64,000 nucleotides of DNA, taken from assembly GCA_014189435.1 (NCBI GenBank), contig CP050293.1, positions 6,515,001 through 6,579,000 on the forward strand. The letters are read 5' to 3'. Of this stretch, positions 44,684 to 52,468 are shown one piece after another; position 1 is the stretch's first letter; each line of letters starts with the position of its first letter. Origin of the DNA: Mesorhizobium loti (GTDB taxonomy: Bacteria; Pseudomonadota; Alphaproteobacteria; Rhizobiales; Rhizobiaceae). The notes beneath the pieces were generated by a model. That model saw only the letters and a list, made by a program, of their open reading frames with translations, was not told the origin of the DNA and did not search any database. The position numbers and the translations under genes are program-made.

Positions 44684-45763
44684 CTAATTGATAGATTGAC
44701 CCATCGAGGATGGGCATGGTTCCGGGGCCGAGAGGGTCAAGGCATAGATGGGCGCGTCGGTGAGGCGATCGAGGCCGAGCAGACGCTTGATCGCCAAATG
44801 ACTGAGTGCTGCCGTCGGGCATGCCGACAGGCCATGATTGGTCGCCGCCAGCATGATGTTCTGGCCGATGTGGCCGGCCTCGATCAGCACGACACGATAG
44901 GCGTTGGCGTCCTCGTATTTCCACATCGTGCGATCGAGCTTGGCGCAAAGGAGGATCAGGCACGGCATGGTATCAGCCCACTCCTGCTCGCCTACCAGTT
45001 CGGAGATCTTGGGCAGATGGTTTGCGGAGATCCTGCCAAGGTCGTGATCTGCGGCGCAGTAGTGATAGACGCCGGGCTCGAGGCCATCGACGCCGAGCGC
45101 GACCACATAGGCCTCATAAGGATTTCTCGCACCGCCGGAAGGGGTCATGCCAAGCGGCAGGGCGCCAACGCAGTTGGCGGTCTCGCCGGTGATGCCGAGC
45201 CCTGCGAACAGGCAGTCGGAAAGCTGTTTGGCCGTGATGGTGGGCCGAGCCGCCGTGCGGTTGGTGCGGCGCCGCGCCATCAAAGCGAGAAGGTCGTTGT
45301 CTTCGAGTGCGTTCGGCAGCTGAATGGCGCCGGCTGAATTCTTCAGCACTAGGTCCGGCTGCGGCGTATGGCCGGCGCGTTCGATCTGCCGTTCTTCCGC
45401 CTGCTCGATGGTCATGTATGCGCTGTCCTGGACGCAGAAATGCATCAGCGCGGTCGGAAGGCCCCAGCTCCATTGTCCGGAAAACTGCTCCTCCTGCTCG
45501 GCGAGCGGCGATCCGGCGGTCACCAGGGCGGAAAAATCGAGCAACTGGGGGACGACAGCCTTCAGCTCGGACTTCGACCATCCATGGGCGCGGGCGATAT
45601 CGGCCGTCGACGCCCATTTGTCCCACGATGCGAGAAGACCGACCATCTCAGGGCTGCATTCAAACACGCTTCTGGTCAGGAAGTTGCAGGCCGTGACCTT
45701 GTTCGGTCCGGGGTAGAAAACAAGCGTTTTTGAAGAGCGCATTTTCATGATGCTGAATGCCAT
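44684..45763 (-). CDS. SagB/ThcOx-type flavin dehydrogenase (nitroreductase fold)
   Basis: A 359-residue protein. The first 110 residues are a small domain (VFYPGPNKVTACNFLTRS; winged-helix-like DKWASTADIARAHGWSKSEL). The rest is a SagB-type nitroreductase domain with LMARRRTNRTAARPTITAKQ, TPSGGARNPYEAYVVALGV, LEPGVYHYCAADHDL and HIGQNIMLAATNHGLSACP. SagB enzymes use FMN to oxidise azolines to azoles in modified peptides. No YcaO cyclodehydratase is in the window. A 33-codon peptide gene lies 51 bp upstream, across a strong hairpin, and three small genes follow. Confidence 0.85.
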   Translation of the reverse strand: MAFSIMKMRSSKTLVFYPGPNKVTACNFLTRSVFECSPEMVGLLASWDKWASTADIARAHGWSKSELKAVVPQLLDFSALVTAGSPLAEQEEQFSGQWSWGLPTALMHFCVQDSAYMTIEQAEERQIERAGHTPQPDLVLKNSAGAIQLPNALEDNDLLALMARRRTNRTAARPTITAKQLSDCLFAGLGITGETANCVGALPLGMTPSGGARNPYEAYVVALGVDGLEPGVYHYCAADHDLGRISANHLPKISELVGEQEWADTMPCLILLCAKLDRTMWKYEDANAYRVVLIEAGHIGQNIMLAATNHGLSACPTAALSHLAIKRLLGLDRLTDAPIYALTLSAPEPCPSSMGQSIN

Positions 45764-45776
45764 CTGCGAAGTCGAG

Positions 45777-45805
45777 GCGCCGACAAGCAGATCGCTTGCC
45801 GGCGC
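45777..45805 (-). other. Strong mRNA hairpin between peptide and dehydrogenase genes
   Basis: On the minus-strand transcript GCGCCGGCAAGC pairs with GCUUGUCGGCGC over 12 bp, with one G-U pair and a 5-base loop GAUCU. No T-run follows, so it is more likely a processing or stabilising hairpin that keeps the short upstream message in excess than a full terminator. Confidence 0.7.
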
Positions 45806-45814
45806 AGAACGACT

Positions 45815-45916
45815 TCAGCGCTTGTTGTAGTGCATGCCCTGCGAAAAGAAGACGGTCTGCGTGCCGGCGGCAATCGTCAGCTTCGGAGCTGTGTTCACTT
45901 TCTTGGCCATTTTCAT
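45815..45916 (-). CDS. Candidate modified-peptide precursor, 33 residues
   Basis: A 33-residue basic peptide that starts MKMAKKVNTAPK and ends FFSQGMHYNKR. It has no cysteine; possible modification sites are four threonines and one serine. AGGAAAGGG lies directly upstream of ATG 45916, with ATG 45910 as an alternative start. It is followed by a 12-bp hairpin and then the SagB-type dehydrogenase gene, the layout of RiPP operons in which the precursor is made in excess. The family is not known to me; the precursor role is inferred from context. Confidence 0.6.
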   Translation of the reverse strand: MKMAKKVNTAPKLTIAAGTQTVFFSQGMHYNKR

Positions 45917-46172
45917 CCCTTTCCTGACCCCATTGGGATCCGTTGAAAGACCCCCCAAAAACGGGATCCGCGTGAAGAAAGGTAAGGTCGGAAGAGTTAA
46001 TGGTTTGTTAAAATTGTAGTAAATCCACGCGCCAAAGACGGGCGGATGGATTATCTTTCCTGGCGTTAAAGTGTAAAATATCGATTTTATTCAGATACAG
46101 AGTAGACAATCGTTGGCGTACGCTTTTTCGGTATAGGCTTATTCTTATTTAGCGTAAGCTGCCGCGAGCGGA

Positions 46173-46922
46173 TTAGCCCAGCCCGTCCCGGGTGAGGCTG
46201 ACAACCAGCTGGTCGACGCCCGGATCGTCGAGCCTGATGACATGCGCCATGCTGATGGCATCTCTTGGGTGGATGTTGGCAATGTCGCGCCGCATGATGA
46301 CGGACACGAATGCTGGCCCGGCCTCCGTCAGAAGCATGGCCTTGCCCATCAGCACCGGTTCGGAGATGGGCGCCCATTGCACGGAGATCAGCGACGGCTC
46401 GCCGGTCTGGCGGCGATTGATGCCGCTGAAATAGATCCAGTTCAGGCGCGAGATCGCCACCCCATAGTGATTGCCGCGCGCCCGCGCCCAGGTCGATCCC
46501 TGGCGCTCCGACCATCCGGTGACCCTTCGGAAGGTGACCAGTTCGGCTTCGCGCCGCACGAAGGTCACCGAGCGCATCAAGAGGTCGAGGCGGCCCGGGA
46601 TCGAAAAATAGGTGAAATAGGTGCCCCCCGCGATCGAAGGACTGGGAGGGCGGATCATCTGGTTGAACAAGCTCTCGGAAACCGGCGGCAGGCCACGCAT
46701 CGTGGGCTCAGGTGCGCTCGGATCCTGGTACAGTTCGACCTCGTCGATACGGAAGTAGTCGCATATCAGCTTGGCGGTGGCCTTGTTGGGAACGGTCTGC
46801 CCTTGCAGGTAGCGTTCGAACTGCGTGCGATTGATGTGCAGCTCACGGCATACCGCGCTTACGGAAGCATGGTCCTTGCAGAGCCGTCTAAGGTTTGCAG
46901 CGAGATTCTCGCGAATTGACAC
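46173..46922 (-). CDS. XRE-type helix-turn-helix regulator with unknown C-terminal domain
   Basis: A 249-residue protein. Residues 1-65 are an XRE-like helix-turn-helix (VSAVCRELHINRTQFERYLQ) with NKATAKLICDYFRIDEVEL. The remaining 180 residues (TYFTYFSIPGRLDLLMRSVT; NHYGVAISRLNWIYFSGINR) form a domain I do not recognise, possibly a ligand sensor. It starts at GTG 46922. It lies 256 bp upstream of the peptide gene on the same strand and probably controls the small cluster. The gap between them is markedly AT-rich and should hold the peptide promoter. Confidence 0.8.
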   Translation of the reverse strand: MSIRENLAANLRRLCKDHASVSAVCRELHINRTQFERYLQGQTVPNKATAKLICDYFRIDEVELYQDPSAPEPTMRGLPPVSESLFNQMIRPPSPSIAGGTYFTYFSIPGRLDLLMRSVTFVRREAELVTFRRVTGWSERQGSTWARARGNHYGVAISRLNWIYFSGINRRQTGEPSLISVQWAPISEPVLMGKAMLLTEAGPAFVSVIMRRDIANIHPRDAISMAHVIRLDDPGVDQLVVSLTRDGLG

Positions 46923-47260
46923 GTCTTTGCTTCCGCAGGCGGATTTTCATTTCGACTCAAAATCCATATAGCGTCTTCGGTCGCCCCCGCCGAAACGCCC
47001 TTGTCACAACGCACAGAAAAAACTGATTTGGTGACGTCAATCTAATGAGGCAGCTTCCAAAAAGAACGGAAACAATCCGTGCGCAGCTTCCGCCATAAGT
47101 CCAATTGACAACAGCTTTGCCAGATATCGCGAGATGGGCGCACAGTAGTGCGCGCGGCCTTTGAAGGCGCCTTGGCACAACGAATATCGCCCGCGAGCGA
47201 GCCAGGACGAGCGTCGTGCAGTGCATTTGGCGGCGGAGAGAGGAGAATTGACTATTCCGC
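46923..47260. other. Intergenic region, no gene seen
   Basis: This 338-bp stretch lies between the XRE-type regulator and the tRNA gene, both on the minus strand. It must carry the regulator's promoter and the end of the tRNA transcript. Small open frames here lack ribosome sites and coding character. I see no clear terminator hairpin after the tRNA. Confidence 0.5.
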
Positions 47261-47336
<76 letters not shown>

Positions 47337-47497
47337 GTCCAGCGGATGGGCGCATTTATCGGGCGCTGCGGTTTCCTGTCAAGGCGGAGGTTTGCCGAAA
47401 TCCGCCGTCCCTGGCCGCCGTGCCGGCGCACCATGGCAGGCGGCCCTTGCCGGTTTGGCGCGCAATGGCTACATGTCGGCAACAATTGGAGACCGGC

Positions 47498-47788
47498 ATG
47501 CTCGCCCTCATTCAGACAATCGTCATGGCGCTTGACCTCTATTGGTGGATCATCATCGCATCGGCGATCTTCTCGTGGCTCTACGCCTTCAACGTCGTCA
47601 ACTCGAAGAACCAGTTCGTCGGTTCCATCGGCAACATGCTCTATCGGCTGACCGAGCCGGCGTTGCGGCCGATCCGCCGCTTTATGCCGGACCTTGGTGG
47701 CATCGACATCTCGCCGATCGTCCTGCTTCTGATCCTGTTCTTCCTGCGGCAGTTCATACTCACCACGGTGGCGCCGCTCGTCCTGTGA
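47498..47788 (+). CDS. YggT-family membrane protein
   Basis: A 96-residue inner-membrane protein with two hydrophobic segments ([20 protein letters not shown] and [20 protein letters not shown]) flanking the YggT hallmark [24 protein letters not shown] lies seven bases before ATG 47498. YggT proteins have been linked to osmotic tolerance and cell-shape processes. It is followed within 13 bases by a DUF167 gene, a very common pairing. Confidence 0.92.
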   Translation: MLALIQTIVMALDLYWWIIIASAIFSWLYAFNVVNSKNQFVGSIGNMLYRLTEPALRPIRRFMPDLGGIDISPIVLLLILFFLRQFILTTVAPLVL

Positions 47789-47801
47789 GTCCGGTGCTTG
47801 C

Positions 47802-48113
47802 GTGAGCGCGCCGTTCCGCCTGCGCGATGGTGGTGTCGACCTGTTTGTCCGGCTAACGCCGAAGGCTGCGCTGGACAGGCTTGAAAGTGTCGAGACGACG
47901 GCGGACGGTCGAAGCCATCTGAAGGCGCGCGTCCGCGCCGTGCCGGAAAACGGCGCCGCCAATCAGGCGCTTGAACGATTGCTGGCCAAGGCACTGGGCG
48001 TGCCGCCGTCCGCCGTCTCGGTTGTCGCCGGCGGCACCGCCCGGCTGAAGACCGTGCGCATTTCAGGCGATCCGGCGATGTTGGTGAAAGGCATCGAGGC
48101 GCTCGGCCCCTGA
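47802..48113 (+). CDS. DUF167 (YggU-like) protein
   Basis: A 103-residue small soluble protein of the DUF167 family, with FVRLTPKAALDRLESVE, LKARVRAVPENGAANQALER and VVAGGTARLKTVRISG. It starts at GTG 47802. The family is widespread and has no settled function. Gene order yggT-DUF167 and the short gap indicate one operon. It converges with the RpiR-type regulator gene, 18 bases apart. Confidence 0.9.
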   Translation: MSAPFRLRDGGVDLFVRLTPKAALDRLESVETTADGRSHLKARVRAVPENGAANQALERLLAKALGVPPSAVSVVAGGTARLKTVRISGDPAMLVKGIEALGP

Positions 48114-48131
48114 CGCACTTAGGTGGAGGGT

Positions 48132-49013
48132 TCAATCGCCCAGCGGCAAACGCGGATCGTCGACTTTCAACGTGTTCACGCTCTGCTTGATGCGGCGCAG
48201 ATTTTCCAAAACCCGTGGTCCGCGCGTCTCGGCGACCGAGGTGACGATCATGTCGACAATCGACAGCAGCGCATAGCGCGACGATGTCGGCTTGTAGATG
48301 TTGCCGTCTTCCAGCGATTGGAAATGGATGACCGTGTCGGCGACCTTGGCGAGTGCGGAGTCCGGCGGGGTGATGGCGATTGTCGTGGCGCCATATTGCT
48401 GGGCGACCTGGACCGCATCGATGACCGATCGCGCATAGCCCGAGACAGAGAAGGCGATCAGCGTGGTATCGGGCGTGGCGACGGCGGCGTACATACGCTG
48501 CAATTGCCCGTCGATCTGTGCCAGCACCGACACGCCCAGCCTGAACAGCCGGTTCTGCATTTCGGTCGCCATCATCGAGGAAATACCACCGGAACCGATG
48601 CACAGCACATTGCCCGAGACGGCGATGCGCGCGGCGACGGCGACCAGCGTCGTCATGTCGAGGTTCTCGCTGGCGCGCTGGATGGCCGATATCGCCGCTT
48701 CGGTGATGGCGGAAGCGATGCGCTGTTCGCGGGCATCGCGGCTCAACGGCTCCGGTGACAGATACTGGCCACCGATGGCGATGGCCTGCGCCAGATAGAA
48801 TTTGAAATCACGCAGGCCCTCGCAACCAAGGTTGCGGCAGAATCGCGTCACCGTCGGTTCGCTGACACCGACGCGCGCGGCAATTTCCGAAATGGCCGCC
48901 TTGGAGACAAAGTCGAGGTCGGCCAGGACGAAGCCGGCCAGCTTGCGATCCGACTTCGTTCCGTCCTGCAACATCAGTTGCAGGCGCGTGATGATGTCGG
49001 CCGGCGTCTTCAT
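48132..49013 (-). CDS. RpiR/MurR-family transcriptional regulator
   Basis: A 293-residue regulator with an N-terminal HTH_6 domain (FVSKAAISEIAARVGVSEPTVTRFCRNLGC region at about 33-65) and a C-terminal SIS sugar-phosphate-binding domain (NVLCIGSGGISSMMATEMQN; TTLIAFSVSGYARSVIDAV). It lies directly downstream of the carbohydrate-type ATPase and SDR genes on the same strand. By family, it should sense a phosphorylated sugar or amino sugar and control the ABC genes at 49-54 kb. Two 15-bp TGT-N9-ACA sites lie in the divergent promoter. Confidence 0.9.
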   Translation of the reverse strand: MKTPADIITRLQLMLQDGTKSDRKLAGFVLADLDFVSKAAISEIAARVGVSEPTVTRFCRNLGCEGLRDFKFYLAQAIAIGGQYLSPEPLSRDAREQRIASAITEAAISAIQRASENLDMTTLVAVAARIAVSGNVLCIGSGGISSMMATEMQNRLFRLGVSVLAQIDGQLQRMYAAVATPDTTLIAFSVSGYARSVIDAVQVAQQYGATTIAITPPDSALAKVADTVIHFQSLEDGNIYKPTSSRYALLSIVDMIVTSVAETRGPRVLENLRRIKQSVNTLKVDDPRLPLGD

Positions 49014-49023
49014 GCTGATATTT

Positions 49024-50091
49024 TCATAGAGGCAGGCCCGTCGCCTTGTCGAACAGATGGATGTTGCCGGGAGCGACGCTCACCGGCAGCAGGTCGCCCG
49101 GCTTGACCGGCACCCTGTCGCGGAACACGGCGCGCACCGTATCGGTGCCGATGGCGCCATAGACATGGGTTTCCGAGCCGGTCGGCTCAACGACATCCAC
49201 CTTGATCGCCATCGCGTCGACAGCCTCGCCGATGACGAAATGCTCGGGCCGTATGCCGGCCTCCACCGCGCTGCCCGCCGGCACCTGTTTGCCGGCAAGC
49301 GCAAGCCGCCCGCCACCGCCCGACTCGAACCAGGTTTTCTCGGCTGTCGTCTTGAGAGAACCCGAGACAAAGCTCATCGACGGCGAGCCGAGGAAGGAGG
49401 CGACGAACTTGTTGGCCGGCCTGTCATAGAGTTCCAGCGGCGCCCCGACCTGCTGGATCCTGCCGCGGTCCATCACGACGATGCGGTCGGCCATGGTCAT
49501 GGCTTCGATCTGGTCGTGGGTGACATAGACGATCGTCGACTTCAGCCGCTGGTGCAGCGCCTTGATCTCGACGCGCATCTGCACGCGCAGTTGCGCGTCG
49601 AGGTTGGACAGGGGCTCGTCGAACAGGAACACCGACGGTTCGCGCACGATGGCGCGGCCCATAGCGACGCGCTGGCGCTGGCCGCCGGACAGTTGGCGGG
49701 GATAGCGGTCGAGATAGGAGAAGAGATTGAGGACGCCGGAGGCCTTCTTGACCTTCGCCTCGACCGCCTCGCGCGCCTCGCCGCGTATCTTCGGGCCAAA
49801 GCCGATATTGTCGGCTGCCTTCAGATGCGGAAACAGCGCATAGGACTGGAACACCATGGCAATGTTGCGCTGCTGCGGCGGCAGCGCGTTGGCGCGCACG
49901 CCGCCGATCAACAGGTCGCCGGAGGTGATCGTTTCCAGCCCGGCCAGCATGCGCAGCAAGGTCGACTTGCCGCAGCCGGACGGGCCGACTAGGACGACGA
50001 ACTCGCCGCTCTTGATATCGAGGCTGATGTTCTCGAGGATCTTGTGCTGCCCGAAGGATTTCGACAGGTCGCGAAACTCGACGTCGGTCAT
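49024..50091 (-). CDS. ABC transporter ATP-binding protein, carbohydrate type (UgpC/MalK-like)
   Basis: A 355-residue ATPase. Walker A is GPSGCGKSTL near residue 36, the signature LSGGQRQRVAMGRAIVREP, Walker B VFLFDEPLSNLDAQLR; the C-terminal regulatory/TOBE part has GIRPEHFVIGEAVD. ATG 50091 follows the SDR stop by two bases and matches the family start (MTDVEFRDLSKSFG). It is encoded opposite its binding protein and permeases (51082-54159), with which it should form one importer. Sugar-type ligand is inferred from family. Confidence 0.92.
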   Translation of the reverse strand: MTDVEFRDLSKSFGQHKILENISLDIKSGEFVVLVGPSGCGKSTLLRMLAGLETITSGDLLIGGVRANALPPQQRNIAMVFQSYALFPHLKAADNIGFGPKIRGEAREAVEAKVKKASGVLNLFSYLDRYPRQLSGGQRQRVAMGRAIVREPSVFLFDEPLSNLDAQLRVQMRVEIKALHQRLKSTIVYVTHDQIEAMTMADRIVVMDRGRIQQVGAPLELYDRPANKFVASFLGSPSMSFVSGSLKTTAEKTWFESGGGGRLALAGKQVPAGSAVEAGIRPEHFVIGEAVDAMAIKVDVVEPTGSETHVYGAIGTDTVRAVFRDRVPVKPGDLLPVSVAPGNIHLFDKATGLPL

Positions 50092-50093
50092 GC

Positions 50094-50900
50094 TCACGCT
50101 CCCAGAATGTCGTCGATGAATGGCAGGCAACCGGCGGTCAGTCCCGCGTCCACGGGCATCACCACGCCTGTTATTCCAGATGCGCGATCGGACGCAAGGA
50201 AGGCGACGGCTTCCGCCACTTCCGAAGCGTTGACGATGCGGCCGAGCGGATAGAGCCGCTGCAGTTTGCCGAGGATTTCGGGATCCTTGGCAAGGCGGTG
50301 GTCCCAGGCGGCGGTGCGAATCGATCCGGGGCAGACGACATTGGCGCGCAGGCCGCTGCGGCCGAGCTCGACGGCGATCGCCTTGGCATAGGCGTTGATG
50401 CCGGCCTTGGCCGCGGCATAGGCGGGATTGCCGAAATGCGCGATGGCGTTGACCGACGAGATGAAGACGATGCTGCCGGAGCCTCGGCCGGCCATCGCCT
50501 TGACCAGCGGATCGGCGAAGTTCATCACGCCGGTCAGGTTGAGGTCGAGTTCCTGCTCTATCCTGTCGGGATTGAGCGCCGAAATCGTCTCGGCGCGCGT
50601 CCAGCCGGCATTGTTGACGAGAATGTCGGGCACGCCATCCCGGTCGAGGATCGCGGTGATCGCCGTCGCGATCGACGCCTTGTCGAGAAGATCGAAGACA
50701 TGGCTAGAGGCAAGGTGCTGGCTCTTCAACGCCTCGCTCGACTGGTCGCAGCCGATGACCCTGGCGCCCCTTTGCGCCATCAGCGCCACGATGGCGGTGC
50801 CGAGGCCGCCGCCAGCGCCCGTCACCACGACAGTCTTGCCCTCGAACTCGGTCCTTCCTTCGAACTTGGCCCTGCCTTTGAACTCGGCTTGCGAAACCAC
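50094..50900 (-). CDS. SDR-family oxidoreductase with N-terminal tandem repeat
   Basis: A 268-residue short-chain dehydrogenase: TGAGGGLGTAIVAL near residue 30, NNAGWT near 105, catalytic YAAAKAG near 165 and a C-terminal VVMPVDAGLTAG. The first 22 residues contain three copies of an 18-nt unit coding for xEFKGR-like hexapeptides (AEFKGR, AKFEGR, TEFEGK). The fold normally starts at the third copy. It starts at GTG 50900, with GGAGG ten bases upstream. It is the first gene of the leftward unit SDR-ATPase-RpiR and likely acts on the imported sugar or polyol. Confidence 0.85.
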   Translation of the reverse strand: MVSQAEFKGRAKFEGRTEFEGKTVVVTGAGGGLGTAIVALMAQRGARVIGCDQSSEALKSQHLASSHVFDLLDKASIATAITAILDRDGVPDILVNNAGWTRAETISALNPDRIEQELDLNLTGVMNFADPLVKAMAGRGSGSIVFISSVNAIAHFGNPAYAAAKAGINAYAKAIAVELGRSGLRANVVCPGSIRTAAWDHRLAKDPEILGKLQRLYPLGRIVNASEVAEAVAFLASDRASGITGVVMPVDAGLTAGCLPFIDDILGA

Positions 50901-50954
50901 CCTGCGTCATCCTCCGGGAGTACTGACAGATCGTGCAACGCCTAGGCCAGAAAA

Positions 50955-50969
50955 TGTAATTAAGCAACA
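50955..50969. promoter_or_regulatory. Candidate RpiR operator, site 1
   Basis: TGTAATTAAGCAACA is a 15-bp TGT-N9-ACA element that matches 12 of 15 positions of the palindrome TGTAATTAAATTACA recognised by RpiR-family HexR proteins. It lies in the divergent promoter between the SDR and the binding-protein genes. Binding by the RpiR-type protein at 48132 is inferred. Confidence 0.4.
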
Positions 50970-51005
50970 GAAAAATCTGCTTGCAAGCCTTCAAATCATC
51001 GATAA

Positions 51006-51020
51006 TGTAGGAAAGTCACA
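51006..51020. promoter_or_regulatory. Candidate RpiR operator, site 2
   Basis: TGTAGGAAAGTCACA is a second 15-bp TGT-N9-ACA element, centred 51 bp from site 1, about five helical turns. The inner bases fit the HexR-type palindrome less well than site 1. The pairing and spacing suggest cooperative binding or a loop, but this is inferred. Confidence 0.35.
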
Positions 51021-51081
51021 TAAATCTTCTGCTCCGGCACGAAGAGGCGCGCAGGCGCAAAATCAAAATGGGAGAGATCAA

Positions 51082-52314
51082 ATGAGCCTTGCAAAATGGA
51101 CTGTCGGCCTGATGGCCGGAATGAGCATGCTGGCAATTGCGGCGCAGGCGGATGCTGGCGAGGTGCGCGTCACCGTCGCCGAGTACAGCGCCAAGACTGC
51201 TCCCTATTTCGCCGACGTCAAGAAGGAATTCGAGGCGGCCAATCCCGGGATCACCGTCAAGTTCGAAGTGGTGCCGTGGGATGTGCTGCTGCAGAAGCTG
51301 ACCACCGACATCACCGCCGGCACCAATGCCGATCTGTCGATCATCGGCACGCGCTGGCTGATCGACTTTGTCCAGCAGGATGTCGCCGAGCCGCTCGACA
51401 GCTACATCAAGCCCGACTTCAAGGACCGCTTCATCGACACCTTCCTGTCGCCCTCGATCATGGACGGCAAGACCTACGGCCTGCCGATCGCGGCCTCGGC
51501 GCGCGCCATGTACTACAATAAGGAGCTGTTCGAGAAGGCCGGCATCGCCAAGCCGCCGGCAACCTGGACCGAACTGCAGGAAGATGCGCGCAAGATCAAG
51601 GCGCTGGGGTCCGGCACGTTCGGTTTCGGCCTGCAGGGCAAGGAGATCGAGACCGACGTCTACTACTACTATGCGATGTGGTCCCAGGGCACCGAAATCC
51701 TCAACAAGGACGGCACCTCCGGCCTTGGCACACCAGGTGCGCTTGAAGCCGCCAAGCTCTACAAGTCGATGATCGACGAAGGCCTCACCGAGCCGGGCGT
51801 CACCTCCAACAACCGCGAGGACGTGCAGAACCTGTTCAAGCAGGGCAAGGTCGGCATGATGATCACCGCACCGTTCCTGTCCAACCAGATCAAGGACGAG
51901 GCGCCGAACCTGAAATACGGCGTGGCGGCCATTCCCGCCGGACCGACCGGCGCGCGCGGCACCTATGGCGTCACCGATTCCATCATCATGTTCAAGAACT
52001 CCAAGAACAAGGACGAGGCCTGGAAGCTGCTCGATTTCCTGTTCACCACGGAACAGCGCGCCAAGTTCACGCAGGGCGAAGGCTTCCTGCCGGTGAACAA
52101 GGAAGAGGCCAAGATGGATTACTACGTCAACAACGCCGATCTGGCGGCGTTCACCGCGCTGCTGCCCGACGCCCGCTTCGCGCCGGTCATTCCGGGTTGG
52201 GAAGAGGTCGCCCAGATCACTTCGGACGCCATGCAGAAGATCTATCTCGGCGGCGACCCCGAGGCCGGTCTGAAGGACGCGGCGGCCAAGGCCAACGCGG
52301 TGCTGAAGAAATAG
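51082..52314 (+). CDS. Carbohydrate-type ABC substrate-binding protein
   Basis: A 410-residue extracellular solute-binding protein (family 1). A Sec signal (WTVGLMAGMSMLAIAAQADA) ends near residue 25; the mature part opens GEVRVTVAEYSAKTAPYFAD. Family text includes YGLPIAASARAMYYNKELFE and WKLLDFLFTTEQRAKFTQGEG. GGGAGAG precedes ATG 51082. The end of the gene is duplicated just after its stop (GTGCTCAAGAAATAGGG against the coding copy). Two permeases follow after a 12-bp hairpin. Confidence 0.9.
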   Translation: MSLAKWTVGLMAGMSMLAIAAQADAGEVRVTVAEYSAKTAPYFADVKKEFEAANPGITVKFEVVPWDVLLQKLTTDITAGTNADLSIIGTRWLIDFVQQDVAEPLDSYIKPDFKDRFIDTFLSPSIMDGKTYGLPIAASARAMYYNKELFEKAGIAKPPATWTELQEDARKIKALGSGTFGFGLQGKEIETDVYYYYAMWSQGTEILNKDGTSGLGTPGALEAAKLYKSMIDEGLTEPGVTSNNREDVQNLFKQGKVGMMITAPFLSNQIKDEAPNLKYGVAAIPAGPTGARGTYGVTDSIIMFKNSKNKDEAWKLLDFLFTTEQRAKFTQGEGFLPVNKEEAKMDYYVNNADLAAFTALLPDARFAPVIPGWEEVAQITSDAMQKIYLGGDPEAGLKDAAAKANAVLKK

Positions 52315-52354
52315 GGGCCGTGCTCAAGAAATAGGGCGCAATCTCCCTGCGCCC

Positions 52355-52388
52355 GTGGCGCGCCCCAGACTCAGGCGGGGCGCGCCAC
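52355..52388 (+). other. mRNA hairpin between binding-protein and permease genes
   Basis: GTGGCGCGCCCC (52355-52366) and GGGGCGCGCCAC (52377-52388) form a perfect 12-bp stem with a 10-base loop and no T-run. It sits after the binding-protein gene, where hairpins commonly raise binding-protein output relative to the permeases. A similar hairpin occurs at 3424-3444 in the first Pot-type operon. Confidence 0.65.
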
Positions 52389-52468
52389 CCCCTGGTTTCC
52401 CGCCTGGTGCGGTGGATCCGAAATTCGCATAGAAACTTCTGATCCACGCGCCGAGGCGCAGGCAGCCG

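Noticed and set aside
45834..46019. 61-codon plus-strand frame opposite the peptide gene
   Set aside because: It lacks a ribosome site and lies antisense to the peptide gene and its promoter.
46957..47226. 89-codon minus-strand frame before the tRNA gene
   Set aside because: No ribosome site, no coding bias and no recognisable features.
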